DNA of 64,000 nucleotides from Gyrodactylus bullatarudis (lineage: Eukaryota > Platyhelminthes > Monogenea > Gyrodactylidea > Gyrodactylidae), in assembly GCA_012064415.1 (NCBI GenBank), contig SSNU01000261.1:1-64000 (forward strand). The letters are read 5' to 3'. Both the position numbers and the translations under genes were made by a program. Positions 23,301 through 35,300 of this stretch are shown in pieces; the stretch's first letter is position 1, and the number at the start of each line of letters is the position of its first letter. The notes beneath the pieces were generated by a model that was not told the origin of the DNA, did not search any database, and was given only the letters and a program-made list of their open reading frames with translations.

Positions 23301-26300
23301 TTTGAAACTAACTCTTTTGCTTCTGAATCTATTTTCTACTGAATTCATTTTCAAGAATATTGATACCATCATTGCGATGAAACTGCTTTTATTTTTTTCT
23401 TCTTGGAAAAATTTTAAATGTATGAGTTTAAAAAGGAGTTGAATATTTATCAAGATTTTTTGGGGTAAATTTTAAAATTAACCCTTGAGTCAAGGGCCTT
23501 GACATGATGCATTTTTCAAATTAATACAAAAAACTATTTGGTAGCTGTATTATAGTTGAATACTTTTTAATGATTAACTTTTATTAATTAGATTTAAAGG
23601 TAATAAATTCTAATCCCTCTCCCGATTCCTCGTAACCATTGGTTTGATTATTAATCTGATTTTTATTACTCTTCATCTCGAGTTGACTAACCTTTCATCG
23701 TAATAATAAACTAGGCTCCAAAACTCTAATTAAAATAGGACCACTTCACTCTGTTGCTTAGAAAACAGATGATAAATTAGAATTTTCAGGCAAAAGAAAA
23801 TAGGTTTTTGTAAAAACGTAGGAGAATCAATGATACTGCCAGCATTCTTAAAATATATTTCGTAATTGAGACGCAGAGACTGAAACAGTCCTTTGACACT
23901 AAATGTAAATCATCAAAATTGAAAAATATTCTTGTGTAAATAACATTTTTATCGCATAAAATTTTCTCTTTATTTGTTAGTGATCAAAAAAATTATCAAA
24001 AAGTTGTTAAATTATAATTTTAATTTATCCTCACGAGTAATTCTATTCCGAATTTTTGAAACTAAACCTCTCCCCCCTCGTCATCATTAAGGGGAAAATT
24101 TACTCTTCTTTTCAAAATGTGTTGTCGAAGTAGAAAACTGGAGGAAAAAAGTTACTTTTGGTTCAACTCTTAATTTTATCATCACTACTCACCATATTTG
24201 GTTTTTGATCCTCACAAGAATCATAAAACGAGATGTAGCCTCATGGGATTTGGTGAATTCATGATACATTCGCAAAAAAATGTTAATAAAAAGGGGTCAA
24301 GATAACTCAAGATGATGACAGTTGATGCTTGAAGAGAAAAAATTGATTAAAAATTCAGTTTCTCAATATTCTTGACGAATGGGTTAATTTTATAATATAA
24401 AGCTAGTTTGCATGAAGATGAGAATTTCCTATTTTTACCAAAAACTCAAAAAGTTTTTGCGAAAATTCAAAAAAACAAATATTTTTTGGATTCCAGTATA
24501 TCCTAGCCAATAATTTGTTGAATAAAAAAGATTTGGTTATTTTTTGAATTTTGAAAATGCACCAAATTTCCACTTTTGCAACTTTTGAACTCGATTTTGA
24601 AGATTTAAAGCAATTTAATATACATACTGTGGATCATTATTAGACAAAGAATTTAAATTAGCCGAAAGAAGCCCACAGAAATTCGTCATTATTGTGGGAA
24701 ATCGATTAACATGAAGGAAAATTGATTAATTTTCTCATTTAAATGATTTTTAACTTTAACAACAAGTTTCCTGATTATCCGTAAAAAATAGTACACTCTC
24801 ATCTTCATATCAACTAGCTTTGATATGTAGTACACATTCGAAAAACTAATTCAAAAGAATAAATTAGATGAGAGACGTACAATTCACCCACATCATATTT
24901 GTACAGGTTAATACAGTACAGTCGAATATGTATTATGTATATTTTTATAATCTTCCGAATTAATTTCTTGAACCAAATTTTCTTGAACAATAATGGAGAA
25001 GGAATAAAGTTAAACGTCAAAAATATAATGCTGTATTCGCTCTAGTTAAAAACCAAATTTTGCATGAAATATTTTTATTAATGGGGCAAAATTTCTATAG
25101 TTCTGCATCGAAACAAATAAAAGTTTCTCTATTAGAGAACCGTTCTTTTATCTTCATAAGGTGTTTACTATTGGAAGAGGTTAGAAAATTTATTTAAAAA
25201 TTCTCGAAAAAAAATTCAATTTTTACACCCACTGAGATCATTTAATCTGAGATCTGGGTCATTCAATTTCTATCAACCTCTGTTTTTATAGAATCTCAAG
25301 CAAAGAATTTGATTCCAAATCAGTAAAAAAGGATCTATTTTTTTAATAAGATGTAGAAAAACTTTAGTCAATCGTTCCGAAGACGTTTCGTCATTGGTAG
25401 GAACTCACTGAGTCTATTCAACTAGTAATTTAATTTTGCTAACTTTTAAATAAAGCTGAACTCTATCGCCTATTAGTGTAATGAAGCTCTAATTTTAATA
25501 TTCAAACTCCTGAATCATTACTCAAATAATAATTATATAGAGAATATGAAATTGAATCAAAATTATGGTTAGTTGTGAAGAGATAAAATAATTCATAATG
25601 GAAATCTTTCGACACATTACCAAATTTTGAGAGTCCATCTAGAGAAATGACAAGAAGTAAAGACATAAATTTATGAGGAAGTGCGTGTCTTTTGAATTAG
25701 GGAGGAAAAACAAGATATTCTTTCTCATCTCCCGTTTTTTATTCATTACACCACCCCAATTTTAAGAGTTTCTCTTGTTATCCTCAAGAAATGTTATTAG
25801 CAGAATTTCTTCTTTCTTTCCTTATCAGTTTTTTTCTTCATTTCGATGTTAGAATCAATAGCCTTGAACTAGCTTGACAATAACTTAAAATGAATATTCA
25901 AATTGATAAAAAATTTCTCTGTAGGCATTGGTTGGACTTGACACACACAAAGCCTATAATTTATTTAAGGAAATTTAAACACTATTTTCGGTTCCACTGG
26001 TTCTCTTTGGAATTTTTCCTCGAGATATTTCCCATTGATAACAAATTATTAGAGAGTAAGGGGGAAATTTTATTTCATACTTTCATGCAATCCGTACATA
26101 AATATTAATCTTGATCAAAATATATATATATTCAAAATCAAGACGTTTTGTCTTTTGTTCCCAATATCTTTCTTCCTCGATAAAAGTCTCAATAGAATAT
26201 CTATGCCCATTTTGTATAGATTGGCTTATAAATGTACATTTCTTCACAAAAATGGATTTCTTCCTTTAAACAAAAAGAGATAGTTGGATAAATAGAGCTT

Positions 26301-29300
26301 TCGCCTTGCTGCAAGGCATTACATTTCTAAGCTTACATTAGATAAACTCTTTTAAAGTTGTAAATGACTTAACCAGAGAAGATATATCTCTCCGTTGTCA
26401 TGTTATAATACATTTTTAAAATGGATTAAATTTTTTTCTCTAGTTTAATCCCTCATAGAATTTTCCTCGTAAATTCAAGGGAAAACAAAATTTTGCAAAA
26501 TACAATTCGTTTCCTATCAACAGTTTTGATATATTCAAATAAATTCTACTAAAGCGAGTTAATATGAAGATTGGAATTCATGATTTTAACAAAATTCTTA
26601 ATTTTTTCAATCCAAAATCCCATTTTTTTGAACTTTAAGTTGAAAATGTTTGTTGATTTCAATGTAAGAGAGTGATCAAAAGTTGATTTTCAGGATCACA
26701 ATTAGTCAAAAAAATTAAATATGCTGAATCTGGTTTTGAGAATCACCCCATAACCACGTCAAAATCAAAATTTGATTTTTTCATCATTTTTCCTACCTGA
26801 AAGTCAATGAAATTTGTCAAGATCCCTGAAAAATGAAGGATTTATTAAAATTTTTATTATGATGAGTGGTTTTTTTGTCTTATTGTGATCTTAAGAATCA
26901 ACTTTTGATCACTCTCTCACATTTGAAATCAACAAAAACTTTCAACTTAAAGTTCAAAAAAATGGGATTTCGGCGCTACTCCAAGATTTTCCTTAAAATT
27001 GATTTTGTTTAATTTTTTTTCTCTGTATCGTGAAAGAGGGCCTCATGATCTAAATTCCAAAAAGTCTTGATTAAATTCGATTTCTTGATGAAAAAATTAA
27101 GGATTTTGTAATCATGAATTCCCATCTTCATATTAACTAGGTGTACAATATTATTATTATAATAACCATCTAATTAGAGATTGTCATACTTTTCCAACCT
27201 TAAACCCATAATCAGAAACTAGGCATTTTTCCTAGTTTTTTTCTGATTTAACAAAATCATGATTTAAAATGAAAAATTTTCAGTGAATTTTACCACAATT
27301 AATGAGAAAATAAAATTTTCAATAAAAATAATTTTTAAAAATAAGTAAAAATTAATTAGTCTCATTGTTACAACTTTCTTAAAAAAAGAAGAATTTTAAT
27401 GATTTTTATTTCCGTTTTTTCTATGATGGAATTTGAAATCTTCAATAAATATTAGTAAAAGTAGATTTAATCGGAATATAACTAACTTGACGATCTCAGT
27501 ACCGAAACGTCTTGAAGAGGCTTATATTTTGATTAAATAAACTATAATATTTATTGAATTTAATAGCAGTTTGAAGAATTTTTTAAATTATTATCAAATA
27601 GTATGTGAATTAATGGCATGTGGAATCATTGGCCTAATCGGACCCAAGAGCAATGATAATTATCGGACGTTGAATTTTCTCGCCTCTCGTTTTGGTATGC
27701 CTTATCTTGACACCTATCCAAGGTCTCTGAATCTACCAATGAGTTATTCGTTCAAAATGTACCCAGAGAACGAATCAATTGCGAAAGCAATAGTTCATTT
27801 TATAACCCTTGAATTAAAATGGACAGAATTTACACTTTTCTATGATTCCTCACAAAGTGAGTAAACAATTAAAATAGCAATTTTGCTCTTCCATCTTTAT
27901 CAATATTTCAGGTCTAGCTCAATTATCACCACTTCTTTCAATGTACGAATCAAGGATCAAACTATCTCTTATTAAGGATGGAATTGATTCATCACTAAGG
28001 GAACTTTTCAATTCAGATGATAAACAATATCTTGTACATTTGCCCTATTGGAGGATAAACGATTTTCTCATTATGGTGAGATATTCTCATGATTTAAATA
28101 AGGAAGAAATTCTCGCCTTTTTCACTTCTCCTCTTAAAACTAAACGAAACAATGAGAAATGAGCTGCATAGAAGGAAGAAATGTCTTTTCTATTTTTTTA
28201 CACATTGACGTAAATGTAATTCGTTTCCCATTTTCTAGATATTCATCTCTCTATGCATCTTCATTTTCAATACCTTTGGGAATCTATGTGCATTTCATAA
28301 GAAAGGGATGTTGTGATATGAGGCTAAAAATGTAAATCATTGAAAAATCTTGCGACTGTATTTCTCCTTGAGGCTTTCACGAGATTTGTATGAAAAATAA
28401 AAACACAAAAAATCGCTAAAAGAGTTTTGTTTTAATCCTAAATAAAAAAGAAAAAATTCTCATAAAGATTATATTCTGAAAGTAAAATAGTAACTCATTT
28501 AAACTACTTCAGGCTTATGCATTCAATATGACCGGAGAACAATATCAGTATCTATTCACAGACCTGGTGAGTTAATTGAATCATTATAGTTTTTTCCACA
28601 GAATAAATTCCATTCTGGCAATTAATTAGATTATCATAAAAAGTATTGATCGGTAAAATTAGATATGTTAGATATTCGTTATATGCAAAAATATATACTT
28701 AATCTTATAAGCTATTATCAACCAAAGCATACAGAAGAATGGAATCCTTGCCTAAAGAAACCAGAAAACTCCAATAAAATATATAGTGACTTTTTAAAAG
28801 CCTCCAAATGATTTTGATTAGTCAAGAATAAAAGTACATCAGAAGGCCAGAGTAGAAAATCATGATTCATTGAAATTTATAGAATAATCTTAGAGCTCAA
28901 AATAGCTCCCTAGCAAATTTATGTCGATACATTATCAAGATGAAAGGTCTACTCACGTACTGAAAGAATCACATTTCCCTTGAAAAATATTCCTTGCAAT
29001 CATGGAAAAATATCCTTTTAGAGATCTATGCATGTTTTTCCAACTCATTATCAATCCTAAGTGTACAGTGTGCAGGGAAGAATGTATTATATGTCAGAAT
29101 ATATCTTGAAAAATTCTCAGGATTTCTATCATATCAAATGATGAAATGAAATTAGAGAAAAGCTTTTATTATGATTAATTTATCATGATCTTAGTTTTGC
29201 TCATTATCGGAGATTATTTGAAGAATCTTTCCTAGTATTTTATAAGCAATATTATTATTTGTTGATTTTTTTCATAGGAGTAGAAAACCACTAATTCATT

Positions 29301-32300
29301 ATAGTGATTAGAAAATTATTCTGTTAAGGATTAGAAGAAAAATACAGATCAATGGGATTATATTTTAAAGCGTGAGTAGGGGTTCCATTCCAAATGAGAT
29401 CTATTTATTTAGAATCAATAAAATTAATTTTTGAAATGAAGCCAGTGTACAAAAAACGCAAGGTAAGGAATAAAAATAATTCTAAAAAATCAGTCTGGCC
29501 ATTTCTCGAAAATGCACCAAAAAATCAACGTTTGAGCTCAAAATTTTTGTCGATTTCGAAGATGTAAAGCATTTTGATACTCATATTTCAGTTCATTCTA
29601 ATAATTATTAGACAAAAAAATCGAATTCATCTTAAGAAGTTTATTAGTAATAAATTATTACTATTGAGGTAAATATAACCATTTGAATTTTCTCGATTAC
29701 ATAGGGAGATGAGTAGTACTCATTGAGTACATAAAATTAGAAAACTAGACCTTTTCTTGAAAACCACGAGTCTGTCTCAACCTCTATGAACAAATTTGAA
29801 TTCCTCATCTAATGATAATCCAAAATTTAAGTGTAAAATTGCTTTAATTCTTCACATCAACCAGCTTTATATTAAAGAATAAAAATTTTCAAGGATACAC
29901 ACCTTTTGGATTTACGTGCTTTCCGTATTGACGATGGTCCAAAAATCTATTCGTTTTCTCTTTCAAGTGAAAGAACCAAGAAGACACCAAATGACGACAA
30001 TGTTGTCAAGCTCAAAAATTATATGATCGACTATATCAAGGTAAAACGAGGAGTTAGCATTAATGGAATTCCAGTGAGTCAATTTCTTTCTCTTTCTAAA
30101 AAATATCGAATTTCTTCTCTTTTCTCTTGCGTTCCTTCTTTACATGATTCAATAAAGTTTAAATTTTTTCTCTTTTCCCATCTTTTTTTAATATGAAAAG
30201 TATTTTATTTCAATTCCTGAAAAGTTTCTCTCCTAAATAATTCAGGAAGAAAAATAGCTGGGGATTTTGGTCTGCATAAAGTGATTACCCTTTTGTGGAA
30301 TTTTTATATAAAAAACCCTGTTCAATCGATTCTTTTATATTCTAAATCTCTCACGATTTTGAAATGTCTATGAAGAGAAAATTTATCGAATGATGAATTT
30401 TCATCTACGCAATAAACCATAGTGATAGAAAGATGGGAGAGGATATATTTCCCCAATACTAAGAAATAATATGCAATTTTGTACTTACTTTAGAGTAAAG
30501 TTTGATAGAAAACTTGATAATATACATAAAAAATATACTACAATATACACAATAGAGGTCAGAAGGATGATTGCTTGAGAATGAAATTCGGCAATCTATT
30601 TCTCTTATTTTGCGGATATTTACCCATACTCAAAAATGATGTGTATGTAATAATGAAATACATAATATGTATGTATAGATAGAACTTGAAATGTTTTACT
30701 TTTCCATTGACTAAAATGATTGTATTGAAATTGAGGAGACTTGTCAAGAGAATCTAGTTTACTGTGCTCACTCATGCTAAAGATAATTTTTTTACAACAA
30801 TATTATTATCCGATTCAATAAAAGACTTTTCTGCTGCTCTTAGAGAGAAAAAATATTTATTATTGATTATTCGAGCAATTTAGACTGGTATGCCTTGGAA
30901 AATGTTTAATATGAAAGATGATTGATGAGCCTCCTTTAGCGGTGAGGTTATCATTTTCCAGAATTATTAATTGTATCATAATAACACGGGTGTTATTAAG
31001 ATTACATACTTTCATTTAGTGATTAAAATTCTCATGCTGAATCCAAATATGTGCTCAGATTTTTCTTATCTTGCATAGTTTGGGTATAATTTGTGAGAAT
31101 GCAGAAGCAGTGAAATTACATGGGAAAACAAATTTTTCAATACGGAAATTTTACCATTTAAAAGAGTGGGAAATTTTCACACTTTATAGGCTTATTAAAA
31201 ATATTTCCATGTTCGAAAAGCATTCAAAATTGCGAGTAAAGTTGGAAAATAGTGAAATTAAAATCAAATTTTTCTTGCATCATTTAATAGATAGTGACCA
31301 CGTCTTCAAATGAATTTTTGTTCGATTTTTAAGTTTTCTTCTAAAGATTGATATTTAATAATTCTATATCATGAAACTTGGAAGTAAAGGCTATAAACTT
31401 TCTTTTATTATTTTTTTGTTTTATTTCTATAGGTAACACAAAATCAATCAAAAATGGAAATAAAACATAAACCCTCAAATCAGTTTGTATAAAATTCCTT
31501 ATCGATTTACGTGTTTCCTTATCAAATGAAAGAATAATTTTTATAAATGCTCCTTTCTTCATTCGATTTATTCAAACAAAAATGTTTGATAAAACGAATT
31601 TTATCATTTGAATGCCCTATCAATCATTTTCCCTTAAAATTCCAAAATTCGAATCCATCTTTACATCTTACAATTAGAGTGCACCCAACAATCGCGGTCC
31701 CATCGCTTAATGGATAAAGTTATAATAGGGCGGTCACTTATAAGCATTTTAATAGCATATCCAAAATACGTTATATACTACTTGTATTTAAATTATAAAA
31801 AAATAAATTTTTCAGTTGAGTAAGGCTAACATTGCGTCTTAAGGTAGGCCCTCAAAAAAGTACTATTTGGTCTATTTTTACTCTAGACAAAGGACTGGCT
31901 GAGTTTTAAAAGATAACTGGTAAAATTTTCGATGAATTGATAGCTATATTCCTGATATCGAGCTTTCATCATGTAGGAAAATAGCATCTAGATCGTATCT
32001 TATTCAATGACTTGTTTCCGTAATCATCTTTAGCCGGGCTCTATTTTAACAAAGCTTTTTCTAGTAATACACCTCTGGTTGGGTCTGAAAATGCCCTGAG
32101 GTGTTAAAGTTTACTATTTTGGAAATATAATCTTTGGGTTCATTCTGAAATAAACCATATTTATCTGTTCAAATCAACCAAAAAGATCAAATAATTTTCA
32201 ATTCGAAAAATAAACTCTTATTTTTAATATGTGTACTAGCGCTAATGAGTGAAGAAGTCTTTTTATAGTTTTAAACAGTTGTAGACTAAATATTAAGTTT

Positions 32301-35300
32301 GTCCAAAAATAACTCTAAAACTAATAAATTAAATGGGTTGTTGATTTTTTTGCAGTAAAAGATTAAGTGATCATAAAAACATGGGATAAATGCTAGATAA
32401 ATTGTCTGAAAATTGAAGCATTTTTTGAATATTTTATGGTTATTTTGAATATTATTTAAGCTATACTTTAACTTTGTTAAATCGATAATTTTGATAAGAG
32501 CAAAACTGTCTAAAATTTCATGATTTCTTTTTACATAATTTTAGGTTTGAGATTTAGTTAAGTTATAAAGCTAATTGATAATAAAATATTCGGTTGTATT
32601 AGTAATTATTGAATGCCGAAATAGTATTTTTCAAGATAGATAAAGCTAATTGACATTAAGATGAGAATTTACTGTATTTTTACAGAAAACTCAATATTTC
32701 TCTTCGGATTCACAGAAAAATATTCATAGTTTTTGTAAAAATACAGTAAATTCTCATCTTCATGTCTTTATTTATTAGAAAGGGCTAAAATAATTAATAC
32801 ATTCTAGCTAAACATCATACCAGTATTTCGACTAAATTTTATTCTGATTCCTTTTCTACTGAATTAATAAAATATCTCAAAAAATCTTTAAATTATATTA
32901 TTTTTTAATTTCCGTTCTAAAAATAAAGGATACTATAGTTAAATTACAAATTTCGACGGAAATATGTTGATTTTTCATCGATCATTTACTTGAGCATTAC
33001 TAAATGAAGACTTCTTGATTAAAGATTTCATGCATAACTAGGTATATTCGATTTTCAGTAATTGAACTTATTTTCTTGCTTTCAAGTTAACAAAATGTAT
33101 TCAGCTCAAAGTTTAAAAGTAGTAACTAGAATTCCAGGATTTGATGGAAAATGAGATTTTTTTAGCTTCAACTGAACTCTCTAAAAAATGTATGACTGGA
33201 AAAATTGTTTACTCAAACTTATTTTACTTACACTGAATTGAAAAGGATTAGAAAAAAAAATCATCATTCCAATTCTCTTGAAGTGCCCTTCTAGATTCTT
33301 ATTATTTCTTCTCAGAGAAAAGTCTTATTATTGCTTCTTTTTAATAGATACAAGCAGCCCTTGTCTATGATAGCATTCTGTTGATAGCAGAGGGTCTAGT
33401 CGAGTTGAGCAAGAAGCGAAAAATTAGCTCAATGCAGATATCCTGTGAGAAAGATGACTCTAAAATTTGGAGCGATGGTCTAAGCCTATTGAATGCAATG
33501 AGATCTGTAAGATATGTTTTCAAATTTCAAATATATAACCGAATATCCTTTTTAAGATTGAAAATTCAGGTACTCCAAAAATAACTGGGGAAATCGTCTT
33601 CAATGATGCTGGGTCGAGAACGAATATGAATTTGACTCTGAATAAATTGTACATTGACGGATTTAAACCAGTAACTAGACACTTTTTATACAATTAATTA
33701 ATAATCTTAATGTCTTATCGTTCTTTAAAAAGTACTTGCGTTGGAAGAATAGGATAATTCACATAAAAGACAAGCAGCCAGTGAAAGCGAATCGAAGAAA
33801 GTCAAAGCAGCCTATGCTCAGAGTTGTTACAATGATTGTAAGTTTTTGCTATGAAATAATAATTTTTTGGTATAATTGCTAGTTTGAAATTTTTTTTCTG
33901 ATCATTGAAATAAAAAATCTTGAAAGGATAATCTAATTTTTGATAGAATAGATGAGAAAATGCTGAACTTTACACATTGTTAATGAAATTAGATAATAAC
34001 TTTTCGGAAATCTTTCCTTATTCAAATACTGTATTAGAAAGATTACACAGGGGGTCAGGAAAAATTCAAAATTGCGGTAAAAAGTAAAATCAAACTGATT
34101 CACTATAATTTCTGAGATAATTGGAAAAAACGATATTTCCCAAAATTCCAAATTTCCCAAATCTTTAAAATTAATTTTCGCAAAAACCGTAAATGTTATT
34201 GTATTAATTGTTTCGCAATTAGATGAGAAATTAAATTCTGCGTCGATTGATATGACTTTTGTAGGGGTGGAGTTTTATCGGCTTTCGGAAATTAACGCCA
34301 ATTAAAGTTAATGTTCGAATTTTAGGGTTTTTTTTGTTGAATTTTAACCATGTTTTAGAGAACAGATCTGAGCACAGATTCGGGATCAGCACAAAATTTT
34401 ACACCAGAATCAGTTTGATTTTACTTTTTACCGCAATTTTGAATTTTTCATGACCCCCTGTGTTATTCTCACATTTAGCAATAAATACTGTTATGAAAAA
34501 GACCAACTTCAATAAATTACTATACTTATTAATTTTCTTCTTTTCCTTTGAAGTAGGTACTTGATAATATTCTGCATGTTGAATGACTAGTAAAAGTGGA
34601 AATAAATCTATGATAATATGAATTTTGTCGATAAAAATTGGGAAACTATTTTATAAAAATTACGATTTTTTCAACAAGAGTTCTAATTCTGATTCTTAAA
34701 AACCATCCTAATTTCAAATCAATAAAATTCTCAGTTCTAAGATTGAAAAAATGACGCCAAATCAAAATTTGAAAAATAACCATATTTTTTCAATGAAAAA
34801 TTTTTTGGATTTTTTTTTGAATTGGTAAAATTTGAATTCTTTTTTGAAAAAATCGTACTTTTTGTAAAATTCATAGATTCCCAACTTCATATCAATTAGC
34901 TTTAAATTATTGAGATTTTATAATTACAAATAAAATCATAGTTCGTTATTTTAGAATCAACCATTTGTTATCTCACATAATCAAGATGCTTATGGCATTT
35001 ACAAGGAAGATCCAAACTCATGGAGTGGCTTCACAATGGACATGTTGAAAGAAATTGCAAAACTATGCGATTTCAATTATACCGTTAAGACAGTAACATC
35101 ATCTAATGGGCTCATAAACAGTTTGAAAAATAATGTGAGCCATATTTATTAATGAGCAAATATAATTCTAATATTGAATTTCATTTTAGGATAGTGATTT
35201 GGCAGTATCTTCATTGACGATAACTTATCAAAGATCACTGGAAGTTGATTTCACAACCCCATACATGTCAATTGGTGGAGGTATTATCATGAGAAAACCC

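Larger units (their letters stand above)
19459..27601 (+). other. Receptor intron 2 (8.1 kb)
   Basis: The largest intron. It contains a Penelope relic (20.65 kb), a SINE tail (22.44 kb), an integrase-type transposon relic (22.75 kb) and two foldback-family elements (24.4 and 26.56 kb). The rest shows no coding signal. The acceptor AAATAG at 27601 is chosen because it joins GAA AAA G to TA TGT GAA, giving EKVCELMACG in family register. Confidence 0.6.

Noticed and set aside
25890..26108. 72-codon plus frame in receptor intron 2
   Set aside because: No family resemblance, no splice-site support and a typical chance length for this base composition.
27571..27601. Receptor exon 3 starting at 27567 or 27570
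   Set aside because: Both choices create a stop or a phase error with exon 2. The AAATAG acceptor at 27601 gives the conserved VCELMACG join.
31690..31770. tRNA-like string (CCCATCGCTTAATGGATAA)
   Set aside because: It resembles an A box, but no B box follows at tRNA distance and no cloverleaf pairing could be drawn.
33507..33569. Apparent frame break between receptor exons 7 and 8
   Set aside because: Using the CAG at 33567-33569 gives the wrong phase, but the acceptor TTTTTTAAG at 33556 yields MRS-IENSGTPKITGEI in frame. The intron is then 50 nt and no frameshift is needed.
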